DNA of 64,000 nt, from positions 61,042,103-61,106,102 of the forward strand of contig OZ007569.1 in assembly GCA_963931925.1 (NCBI GenBank), read 5' to 3'. The DNA comes from Onchidella celtica (Eukaryota; Mollusca; Gastropoda; Systellommatophora; Onchidiidae). Position numbers and translations under genes: made by a program. Position 1 is the stretch's first letter; each line of letters begins with the position of its first letter. Below, piece after piece: positions 23,797 to 33,222 of this stretch. A model generated the notes under the pieces. The model searched no databases. It was not told where the DNA came from and saw only the letters and a list, made by a program, of their open reading frames with translations.

Positions 23797-26700
23797 ATAT
23801 CGTCGGTTGGCTGTTGGAACCTCGTTAAGTCCATTTTTGGGCAAATTCACTTTTTTAAAAAATGGAATCTATAGCACGAGACGCATCGGATGCACTTGAA
23901 AAAACGGAAAAATTCTGCTTAGTAGTGGAGAAAAGCGATGTTGTAATTCCGTGTTATAACCTCGTTGACGTACAGCTGGCGGAATGTCGGCGCTTGAACC
24001 TGGCTAAAATCGTTTGCCAGGTTATGCACCGCTGGCCACGGCCAATTGTTGGCGTTTGAACCTCACTAAACGTTTAATTTAGTAGCGTTTAATACTAAAC
24101 GTTTAGTAAATGTTTAATAGCATGGTAATTACATGTACCAATTGTTGTCGCTTGAAAATGAAGAAAAAAGTGAAATGTCGATGTAAAAATCATTATTTCG
24201 TAGTAGTGCATGATTGTATCATGTTTACAAATAACGAGACTGAAGAAGGGCAGTCATGTACCATGCCCTGTAACTCATAATTATTTTAAAGGGTTTGGAG
24301 ATACAGGGAATAGGTTATTGTGTACAAAATTCACACACGCAGGCACACACACAGGCACACAGAGTAATTAGGTTTTTACTAAGTTCGAAATGACTTTAAA
24401 AAAGAAAATTACTTTATATAATTATAGTTATGTGCCAGTAAAATCATTGAGTCTGGGGACGAATAAAAATTGGTCACTTTGAAATAGCCTAGATATCATC
24501 CGGCGTATATTTTGAGTCCGAAGTCAGAGATCTATTGTCATTAACGTAATCACCGACGGTAGGGTAAACTTGAATGAATAGATCAAAGGAAGGGCGGCGG
24601 CGAGTTTACGGCCTTTGAAGTTGCCGCTCAATTTAGTGGACACCGTCTTTGAAGAAAGTAAGACAAGATCGGCGAATATGGGCGGATCAAATAAGGGAAT
24701 GGTAAATATTATTTTAGTAAATATTTTGAGTTAATTGATCAATCTGCAATTAATCATGCGAATCTTCGCCCCACCCACACTTTAATAGCTATAAATACTG
24801 TCAGACTCATATCAATCAGTGACCAGACAAAGTAAAGCGCCCTACTATCTGAATTTTTAAATCCAGTGCTTTCCATTATGTAGGCTAACACATAAGTCAC
24901 TGTGCATTTCCAGTTTGTTATTTTCAACGTTTCCTCTGAGCAGAGGACAATGCATGGTGCAATAAGCACTTTCAAAACCTGTTAGAGGAAGATGCCGATC
25001 GCAGGAGCCTTTAATTGACGTTGCACACAAAACTTACTGGTGTGAAAGTAGATCTCTCAAAGAAACACAGAGCAGTTCTTTCAGTGCAACCCTCTCTCAA
25101 AGAACTATGCTGGAACTCTCTCACAGAACCAAGTGCACAGCTCTCAAAGACCCTATGTGGAACTCTCTCAAAGAACAAAAATGAAAATTACCCAAGGAAC
25201 TGAAATGCAGCCAGTTCAAGGAGCAAACGTACAAATCTCTTGCTCCCCCCCCCCCCCCCCCTCTCTCTCTCAGAACCAGAGCGCCACATTCTCAAAGTGC
25301 AAGATGCAGCTCTCTCAAAGACCTGATTGCATCTCCCTTAATAAAGAACCAAAGTGCAGCGCTCACACCCCCCTCCCCTCTCTTTCTCTCTCTCTCCCCC
25401 CCCCCCCTCCCCCTCTCTTTCTCTCTCTCTCTCCCCCCCCCCCCCCTCCCCCTCTCTCTCTCTGTCAAATAACCAGAGTGAACGTCTAACTCAAAGATCC
25501 AGTGTGCAGTTGTCTCTCAAAATCCCTGAGTACAGTTTCTCTCACAGCCCCAGAATGCAGATTTATACAAGAACCAGAGTGCACCTCTTTCAAGTTGGAT
25601 CTCTCCCAAAAGAACCAAAATGCAGCTGTCTCTCAAAGGACTGGAGTGCATCTCTTTCAAGTTGCATCCCTCCCAAAGAACAAAAATGCAGCTGTCTCTC
25701 AAAGGACTGGAGTGCACCTCTCCCAAAGAACCAAAATGCAGCTCTCTCTCAAAGGACTGGAGTGCATCTCTTTCAAGTTTCATCTCTCTCAAAGAACCAA
25801 AATGCAGCTCTCTCTCAAAGGACTGGAGTGCACCTCTTTCAAGTGGCATCTCTCTTAAAGAACCAAAATGCAGCTCTCTCTCAAAGAGCTGGAATGCACC
25901 TCTTTCAAGTTGCATCTCTCTTAAAGAACCAAAATGCAGCTCTCTCTCAAAGAGCCGGAGTGCACCTCTTTCAAGTTGCATCTCTCCCAAAGAACCAAAT
26001 TGCAGCTCTCTCTCAAAGGACTGGAGTGCATCTCTTTCAAATTGCATCTCTCTCAAAGAACCAAAATGCAGCCCTCTCTCAAAGAACTAGAGTGCACCTC
26101 TTTCAAGTTGCATTTCTCTCAAAGAACCAAAATGCAGCTCTCTCTGTCTAAGAACGTGAGAGCACCTCTTTCCAATTGCATTTCTCTCGAAGAACCAAAA
26201 TGCAACTCTCTCTCTCTCAATGAACCAAAATGCAGCCCTCTCTCAAAGAACTGGAGTACAACTCTCTCAAAGAGAGAAAGAGAGCGGCAGGGGCAGGTGG
26301 ATGCGGCTGGGGAGGGGGCAGTGAGCAAGGACATAACATAGACAAAGATAGACAGAGGGAGAGATGGGCAGATAGAGAGAGAAGGGAAGGGGACATGGAG
26401 AGAGAGAGAGAGAGAGAGATAAACAGTAGAAATAGTAGAAAGAGAGATTTAATGATGTATTTAATGTCTTTTGTAAACAAATGACATGTAATACTTTGTG
26501 TTACTAAAGAGTCAAGTGTGAATAAATAGTTTGGTTTAGGCTAGACAGTAAATCATACATTTATATTACATTCATTCGCTCGGTGATGGTTGATACATAG
26601 GAAATAAACGAAGTGAAATACTAAGTTTCGAGGGATAAATTTAAAACAGAACTAAAACGGCAAAGACAACAATAAATGCCTCCGAGGCACTTTTAAACAT

Positions 26701-27023
26701 ATTTTTACTATGCCCAAAGAAAGGTAGCGAGGTTATACGATCAGCCAAGCGGCGCGATGTGTGCGCTTGAACCTCGTTAAAGCTTTAGGCAGGTTCCAAC
26801 AGCCGACTTCGGCGTGTTATAACCTGCTTAACTCTGGTTACGTAATTACAGTAGGGTTGTCGTCAAAATGCAATACACGGCATAACTACTGGTCAAGAAC
26901 ATAGGCTAGATGCCAAGTTACAGCTCCCAATAATGAAAACTATTAAAGATAATCAGTTTTTTCCTTCTCCTGTAAAATTTTGATTTTGGACTTAACGAGG
27001 TTCCAACAGCCAACCGACGATAT
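23797..27023. mobile_element. Non-autonomous DNA transposon with 37-bp perfect TIRs
   Basis: The left end (23797-23833) and right end (26987-27023) are perfect inverted repeats of 37 bp that include CGTCGGTTGGCTGTTGGAAC and CTCGTTAAGTCCA. Both subterminal regions (about 23948-24070 and 26742-26840) repeat related motifs: GCGCTTGAACCT, GTTATAACCT, CAGGTT. Repeated subterminal motifs of this kind are typical of transposase binding regions. The exact target duplication is ambiguous because the ends run into ATAT (TA or TAT are possible). No transposase is recognisable inside; much of the interior is a minisatellite. I do not recognise the superfamily. It lies between the convergent 3' ends of TBP and the COX7A-like gene. 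Confidence 0.75.
25015..26290. repeat. 66-bp minisatellite with flanking C/T tracts, inside the transposon
   Basis: From about 25600 to 26240 there are around ten copies of a 66-bp unit containing CCAAAATGCAGCTCTCTCTC, AAAGGACTGGAGTGCA and CTCTTTCAAGTTGCAT; one unit (around 25700) is shortened to 50 bp. Less regular CTCTCTCAAAG units precede it from 25050, and C/CT runs lie at 25245-25267 and 25368-25461. Because 66 is divisible by 3, several frames on both strands stay open for 130-265 codons. These are repeat translations, with no evidence of being a gene. Confidence 0.9.
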
Positions 27024-27169
27024 ATGATTCTCTAAAATAATGGTCCCTGAAATGAAATGAATAAATACTTTGTTATGATTTATTACACCGTGCCTAAGAG
27101 TTCAGTGTTTTTGCCATGTCCACATTTAAAAACTTTCTTTGTTTCTTACAAAGCGAGATATAGATTAAT

Positions 27170-27204
27170 ATCAAGGACTACTATACTGTATAGTAGTCCT
27201 TGAT
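27170..27204. repeat. Perfect 16-bp inverted repeat (hairpin)
   Basis: ATCAAGGACTACTATA and its exact reverse complement are separated by CTG. It lies downstream of the COX7A-like stop codon on the minus strand, close to the right end of the transposon at 27023. It could form a stable RNA hairpin or be a small mobile-element footprint. Role unknown. Confidence 0.9.
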
Positions 27205-27479
27205 TAATATACACATGTAAATTTATTGGCATACAAGGAGTATGATTTATACTGGAAATAATTTTGACATTTACATGGTGTTACGAAATTGAATTTAATA
27301 TTTTGACGTTCATGCCATAAGATTTCAAGACTTATGGTTTTCCACCTACACATGAAATCTGTTCTTTTTAAATCACACAATAGGAGGAGGCAATGTCTGA
27401 TTCAAAACTATCGATCTATACATTTTAACAGTCACACCAGAAGTATTGAAAATTTCTTTGAAAATTGCATTTTAAAAAC

Positions 27480-27485
27480 TTTATT
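27480..27485 (-). terminator. Candidate polyadenylation signal of the COX7A-like gene
   Basis: AATAAA on the minus strand, about 320 bp beyond the stop codon; a second AATAAA lies at 27222-27227. Which one is used cannot be told from sequence. Confidence 0.4.
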
Positions 27486-27802
27486 GAACACCTTTGTAAA
27501 ATTTAAAAAAGAAAATGGAATCAAACACTCAGCTCAATTAACAGTATATTTGCCAATCCGTCAATGCTCCTCACAGATGTATTTGTAGTGTAGCAGCACA
27601 ATCATTCACACAATCATGGGATCATACTGGGTGGCCAGACATTTGGCTCATCATAAATTATGTCACCTAGAATCAGTATCACTGTCTCCTAACACCACTT
27701 AATATGTACAACAGAATCCTAAAATAATGTGATGTAAACTGTCAAAGCTCTACATTATACAGCCTGAAGTCATTCAAAAAGCAGCATACCCTGTCACAAT
27801 TA

Positions 27803-30800
27803 TCACTGATTCTTTGGTGGGGATGCCAGCTGCTTCAAAGTATATGCAGACAGAAGAGTGCCAATTGTAACCACGCCTATCAGCCCATAGTATAGTGTCT
27901 TGTCTTTGGGGAGTTTTTGCCATACAAGTTTGCCATCATTAACCTGAAGATAAAATATAAAGTTAACTTTAAGAGATCTATAACAATTATATTTATAATG
28001 ATGTTCTCTCAGTGAGCATGATGAAAGTTGATCTTCAGCAAACGAATGAATTAAATCCTTAGCAAATATTATTCCCAGAAATATTGTGTCTACAATGCCC
28101 TCACAGTCTTTTATCCCTTATTTTAAGGTGAAAACACAGTGTACTTGGTTTAATTTGAAGCTGTGGTGGTGGTTGTGAGTGGGGTGTGGATTACACTTTG
28201 ATGTACCAGAGTTTTCATTTACCTCTAAGCAGAAAAATAACCATTATTGCACTGTTTGTCCCATACAATACATGTGCACAAAATTAGATCCCTTCTTGCA
28301 GCACTTTTAAAAATTACTACATAGTAACATTAAATTACCCCCTTTCAATCGGCAAGAAATTTGATATCGGGAGTGAGGTAGCTTGATTACTTTGAATTAT
28401 CAGAAAATAACGGGTTCAAATTCGGATTACTTACAAAATTTAATAGCAACAAAGAAGATGGATAAAAAAAAAACAGGCTGAAGTTATTTTGGTTTCACAG
28501 GAATTCAAATTATCAAAGTTCGATTTACATGGACTCCGCTGTAACTAGTGTAAGTCACTTTTGCTCCAAATTTCAATAAAATTCCAATTTTACCCATATG
28601 GAATATCAGACACTTTGACAGTTCCTAAAGTTCAAAAGTATTCCCTTTTCATACACGTATAGCAAGTAAAAACAAAATAATTAGCAACTGAAATCATTCT
28701 GACATAAAATACAGTTAAATCCACTTATCTCGGCATGGCTTTTGTCGACATTCTGGGTCACTCGACACAATTTCTAAGTCCCAACCTGTTCCTTCTTTAA
28801 TTCTACTTAGAAATATTTCCCCGTAACTCGACATGTTATTCCATTTCTTCCTCTTAAATCGACACATTTCTCCCCGATCAGAGCACAAAAAATGCGCTAG
28901 AAGTAGAACTACTATTGAGCTATCGAAAATGTCCACGCAACTCCCTGCATATATGATTGTCACAAATCCCAGACTGGGAGATGTAATAAGTTATGACAGG
29001 ACAACAATCACGAACAAACAAGTTAACACTTAACAGAACAATCCATCAGACTCACACATTTATTAAACATAATTATACAGATAATAGCGCAATTACATAC
29101 ATTATATTATTGAAATCAACTGCCGTACAACGGCCTTATTCTCACACACACTCTCCCTCGGATCCACAATCCGGTAGTTACTCCTAAAGGCACTTCGGCC
29201 TCAGCCTCTCCCTTCAGGGTCTTAATAGCACATTATTAATAATTTACTGGCACCGCAGTCTCTCAATATCACCTTCCTATTGTCATACACCTTAGCATTC
29301 CCCTAGCACCTCAGCAGGGCAATAACACATTATCATTTCAATAGACATTATCATTTCAATAGTACATTCTCCCCTCAACATGGCAATAGTGCATTATCAC
29401 ATTCACGCTCATATCTACGTCCCTGTCCGTGGCCTGACTACCACGACTTTATGTGCCTCTACTGTCCTGCACTGACAGCCTCACTTCTGGCCTATGTGTG
29501 GCCTCCGGCCCTATGCTGGCCTATCCCCTGTGCTCATCGAGGTGGCTCTGCGGCCCGTCCTCGACACCTACAAGAATAACATTACATTGGTATAATACCC
29601 TACCATTTCTATTCACTCCACCTCTCCTTACAACCCATGAAGCGTACACACACTAGTTCACCTTTCACTCACCACACATCTTACGGTAACACACCTCCAT
29701 CGGAGTACACACTACTCACTCGCGCTACAAATCCATGAACTCACTTTCATCTATCGCTCATGGCGCACATTGCTATATCCAATATCAAGGACTTCCACAT
29801 TCCTCACATATACTTATTTACATCATGGTAATAGACGAATATAATATAATACATCAATCATAATAATCAATCAACGTTCTACATACCAGTCATCACTGGA
29901 AAGACTCTCTCACTAGTCTTCTCGACTGCTCCCCTTATGTCTGCCCGATGGGCTCTTATTCACAGGTCCGTTCCGTAGGACCTTCTAACTTGCAGTGATA
30001 GTAATACAGCGCTTTCGCCTCATTCAGACCCCCCCCCACTACTCACAACAGCACGCTTAACTTACTTGTCTACGTGCGTTAATTTTACTCTACACCCGCT
30101 CTGTAGCAATCCCCTTAATTGCACTCACTCCACTCGTGACAATGATCTCTTTATTTTTTTGCGGTGCTGGTGGGGAGGGGGTGTGTGGACACAGAGGACG
30201 ATCCTTGGCTTCAGTAACGCGAGCATGGAGTGCCTTGCACTAACATGGGCTATATTAGAAACTAGCCGAGGTCCCCGGCCCTGCCCGGGATAAATCGGTT
30301 TGAATACTGGTTTCAAATCTGGGTGGTTATTATGGACCTGCTTCATCTTGCCTGTTCCTATTTGTTTATTTTATTTTTGTTTGTTTGTTTTTAATAAGTC
30401 TTACTGCTCTGCCTTTGTGAGTTGACACCCTGCCCATCCCGAACAACAGCATGATTTGCGCACGGGTTAGTGTGTTTGATAGTGAACACATCGCAGGAAG
30501 TGATAACAAAACCTTAAAATGTCGAACCATGACTCGAAATAGATCTAAATCATGGCGAAACAATAAATTTCCAATAAAAAAAAACTACACCGATTTGAGA
30601 CTTCTATTAAAAACTGTGCACCCTTACATCCATTCTGATGCACCATATAAAATTTGAAGTCTGAGTGTTGAGTGGTTCAGAAGACTTTTGCAACGAAAAA
30701 TCTCAAGTCCACAAATATATATTATATAGTATAGATTATGAAGTGTTCAGGCTTCTACGTTTCATTTTTCATTGTTTCGGCATCATCTATTATATATTTC

Positions 30801-31784
30801 AGTAACTTGCCACCTTTGGCATGACTAACTGACCAAACTGTACACTCTTCAGGGCTTAAATTTGGCAGGAAGGTGGCAATTGAGATAAGGAAGATGGTGG
30901 CTATAATTAAATGTTGTTTACTTCAAGCATGTATTTAAAAAAAAAAAACAATGTTTATTGCTATGTAACACCTGTAGTTTTGCGTGTTTGTTTCGTAATA
31001 TATAGTACCGTGAATGACATAAAAAGTAACCGTATCAAGCGTTCAGTTTGGTGCGTAATGTTCTGGTGCGCATGAGTTCTGAAGCAAGACTGTAGTTTAT
31101 TACTTTTACATGTATTATATGAGAGAGAGAGAGAGAGCGACGGGGGGGGGGGTGAGAACATGATTGTTTATTCCGGGCAATGCCCGGTAGGTCATCTAGT
31201 TTAGATCTATTTCGAGTCACGGTTCGCCATTTTAAGGTTTCGTTATCACTTCCTGCGATGTGTTCACTATCAAACACACTAACCCGTGCGCAAATCATGC
31301 TATTGTACGGGACGCGCAGGGCGTCAACTCACAAAGGCAGAGCAGTAAGACTTAATTAAAAACAGGGCCGGGGACCTCAGCTAGTACAATATACATGTAT
31401 TCATTTAAACTGAGTTTTCAGTTTAAATGAGTGAAATTTGGACGACTCCACTGTAGGGTGTTACAAGATCATAAAATATGACTTAAATGTCTCTGCCAAA
31501 TCCATTTTCAAGTTCATCTAATTTAAAAAATATAAAATAGGTAGATATATACATACTGAAAAAATGGTCTGCATTTCCATAACTTTCCTGTATTGAACAT
31601 CGTTTGGAACTAGGTATTTGCCATGTCCATAACTTGTTGGTGTAGTGCTTGATGATGATGGTCTTGCAGAAGTTGTAGTGGGCCCTTTGGGTGCACCCGC
31701 TGGCTTGAAATCATAAAAAGTCTCAGCTGATTCTTTTAACTTCGTTGAGAATGCCTGTCCAAAATGGAAAATACCAGAAGACAT
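27803..31784 (-). CDS. Cytochrome c oxidase subunit 7A / COX7A2L-like protein
   Basis: Small inner-mitochondrial-membrane protein of the COX7A family; members are complex IV subunits or, for COX7A2L, link complexes III and IV in supercomplexes. Coding exon 1 is 31784-31557 and exon 2 is 27943-27803, with donor GTATGT and acceptor TTCAG in phase 0, giving 122 residues. Exon 1 encodes a Ser/Thr/Pro-rich stretch and then YLVPNDVQYRKVMEMQTIFS. Exon 2 continues VNDGKLVWQKLPKDKTLYYG into one hydrophobic segment (about 20 residues, LIGVVTIGTLLSAYTL) and ends SPPKNQ. The order V-P-x(n)-Q-x-F-x(n)-DG-x-P/L-V, K-L-P, L-Y and a single TM helix is that of COX7A. Length and the extended N-terminus are closer to COX7A2L (about 114 residues in human) than to classical COX7A; the paralogue is not settled. 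The 3.6-kb intron is largely mobile elements. No upstream noncoding exon was identified. Confidence 0.8.
28505..28552 (-). mobile_element. pogo-like transposon end fragment
   Basis: On the minus strand it starts CAGCGGAGTCCATGTAAATC and continues GAACTTTGATAATTTGAATT. A related sequence is found at 39049-39098, so this is an end of a dispersed element. The CAGNGGA start suits pogo/Tigger-type elements. The partner end was not found. Confidence 0.4.
28713..30255 (+). mobile_element. pogo-like element copy 1, split by a solo LTR
   Basis: Starts CAGTTAAATCCACTTATCTC after TA. It matches copy 2 (31999 onward) through segments such as TGGCTTTTGT, CGACACAATTT, AAGTCCCAAC and CGACACATTTCTCCC. The match stops at 28957 and resumes at 30147 (TCTCTTTATTTTTTTGCGG, then the TTCAGTAACGCGAGC / TTTCGATAACGCAAG region), exactly around an inserted LTR. 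The right part is cut off by a Helitron end at 30262. No transposase is readable. Confidence 0.6.
28958..30141 (-). mobile_element. Solo LTR inserted in the pogo-like element (1184 bp)
   Basis: Bounded by TGTCACAAAT and ACTCGTGACA, with a perfect 5-bp target duplication ATGAT (28953-28957 and 30142-30146). The homologous pogo-like copy at 32 kb lacks this insertion and serves as an empty-site comparison. On the minus strand it starts TGTCACGAG, like the solo LTR at 18551, so it probably belongs to a related family in reverse orientation. Confidence 0.8.
30262..30735 (-). mobile_element. Helitron-like element, minus orientation
   Basis: On the minus strand the end reads a short GC hairpin (CCCGG...CCGGG, plus coordinates 30274-30289), then GACCTCGG and CTAG followed by T, the pattern of a Helitron 3' terminus. 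The body (30391-30550) is repeated in inverse orientation at 31200-31362. No Rep/helicase is encoded. The far boundary near 30735 is approximate. Confidence 0.55.
30960..31199 (+). mobile_element. Helitron-like 3' end, plus orientation
   Basis: The hairpin CCGGGC-AAT-GCCCGG (31173-31187) is followed by TAGGTCAT and CTAG (31196-31199), then T: a textbook Helitron 3' terminus. Upstream lies a (GA)n tract and a G run. The 5' boundary is not visible; 30960 is a guess. Confidence 0.6.
31200..31384 (+). mobile_element. Helitron-like fragment, plus orientation
   Basis: Reverse complement of 30391-30550 with about 90% visible identity, ending GGGGACCTCAG-CTAG (31381-31384) before T. The terminal hairpin is degenerate. 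It directly abuts the CTAG end at 31199, so the two Helitron pieces are joined. Confidence 0.55.
31401..31430. repeat. Perfect 13-bp inverted repeat
   Basis: TCATTTAAACTGA and its exact reverse complement are separated by GTTT, in the intron of the COX7A-like gene just after the Helitron end. AT-rich and of unknown significance. Confidence 0.85.
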
Positions 31785-31998
31785 TTAGACAAACCAAAGG
31801 TGTTGGTCACACAGCAGCATTGAATTTAGAAGTTCAAATTCATATCCATCACTAAACCTATGGTGAGTGAATGGCAAGCACTTGCCTTGTTATACTGTTA
31901 CAATGTCAATTTGGATTGGCAATCCTCCCATCCAAATCACTTCAAGTTGCAATCATTCCTCCTATCTAAATTATTATTATTATTAATTCTCTACAAAT

Positions 31999-32839
31999 AG
32001 TCCAATCCACTTATCTCGACATGGCTTTTGTTCACATTCTGGGTAACTCGACACAATTTTTAAGTCCCAACTTGTTCCTTCTTGAATGCAACTAATCGAC
32101 GTGCTATTCCACTCTTTCCTCTTATATTGACACATTTCTCCCTGACCAGAGCACAGCACGTGCACTAGATCTACTAGTACTACTACATGTATTACTGTAC
32201 TGCCGAAGACATCCGCGCAACTCCCCGTATAAAAGACTTCTCTATTTCTTTTTGCAGTACTGGCCAGGAGGGGGGGGGGGGATGAGCGGTCAAAAGGGAT
32301 GACCTTTGGTTTCGATAACGCAAGTGTGGAGTGCGACACATAAGTGCACGGCAGCTAGTACAGAGGACTGCAGACTACTATTTATTTTTTTCCCCATATA
32401 AAACATTTGTGTGCCATTGACGCTAGGCCTTGGCCTAGATCTCTTGATTAACTGCCATACTGTACGTGTATTGGGGTACCGTTACTTTTTCTGAAGAAAC
32501 AGGTCATGGTTAAAAGGAAAAAGTAAAACACTGCGCATTTGATGTACAGCTACAGCATCTCGCTGATATCGAGCAAACATTTGCCACACAACAGCTCACA
32601 ACTGCTCCACACAACAATGATATTGGAGGAATGGGTGAGTGACGGCATGCCAATAATCTGAAGAAACGAGGGACATAACTGCCTTATTTATTGGGCACTT
32701 TTACCATAATGGTGATATTTTATCTCCCCTGCATATTTTTTTGTTCTCTTCCACCACTAATCTGTATTTCCACTCTCTCGGTACTTGACGCAATTCAGAC
32801 TGTCCCACTGATGTCTGGATGTTAGGATTGCACTGTACT
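31999..32839 (+). mobile_element. pogo-like element copy 2
   Basis: Begins close to TCCAATCCACTTATCTCGAC. The right end, read in reverse, is CAGTGCAATCC preceded by TA, matching the CAGTNNAATCC start of copy 1 and the TA target of pogo/Tc1-mariner elements. At about 0.84 kb without transposase it is a MITE. It lies 0.2 kb upstream of the COX7A-like start codon. Confidence 0.5.
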
Positions 32840-32911
32840 AGACTAGAGTATGTAGATTAATTTACTAAATTTAAATTCTTTTCTTTCTGATAGGTAGAAT
32901 GCCCACATAAC

Positions 32912-33079
32912 TAGAGAAATATATTACTATTGTTATTATTATGAGTTATATAGATACATTGTTACGTTATTGTTCACATATTGTCATTTTGTATTACACA
33001 GACTTCCATCATTGTGACGTATGAGTCAAATCATTAAAAGTCTGCTCAACCGACCAAATACTTCTTTTCAAGTTATTTA
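32912..33079 (+). repeat. 5' LTR of the retrotransposon
   Basis: 168 bp, identical by eye to the 3' LTR. It starts TAGAGAAATA and ends AAGTTATTTA, so the ends are TA...TA rather than TG...CA. It contains ACAGACTTCCATCA (32998-33011), complementary to the sequence just after the LTR. A TATATAG lies at about 32947, roughly 50 bp upstream of that segment. Confidence 0.95.
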
Positions 33080-33093
33080 TGATGGAAGTCTGT
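33080..33093 (+). promoter_or_regulatory. Putative self-complementary primer binding site
   Basis: TGATGGAAGTCTGT follows the 5' LTR without a gap and is the exact reverse complement of LTR positions 32998-33011. A tRNA-primed element usually starts TGG here, the complement of the tRNA CCA end. The observed sequence instead has the layout of Tf1/sushi elements, in which the 5' end of the RNA folds back as primer. Mechanism is inference. Confidence 0.7.
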
Positions 33094-33222
33094 TCCAATG
33101 CCCAGTGGAAGGGAATAGCCTAATTCTGTCCTTGCACACTCGAGCAGCTCTACGTCGGATTGCTCCGTTCCTGTAGATTTTTTTTATTTGCCTCCTCATC
33201 GCCCAGACCAAGACCGTCAGGG

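Noticed and set aside
25354..26151. 265-codon frame in the CT-rich region
   Set aside because: It is a translation of a 66-bp minisatellite; several frames and both strands are equally open.
31983..32339. 118-codon minus-strand frame in the pogo-like copy
   Set aside because: The corresponding region in copy 1 has a similar frame, but no transposase motif is visible; likely noncoding MITE sequence.
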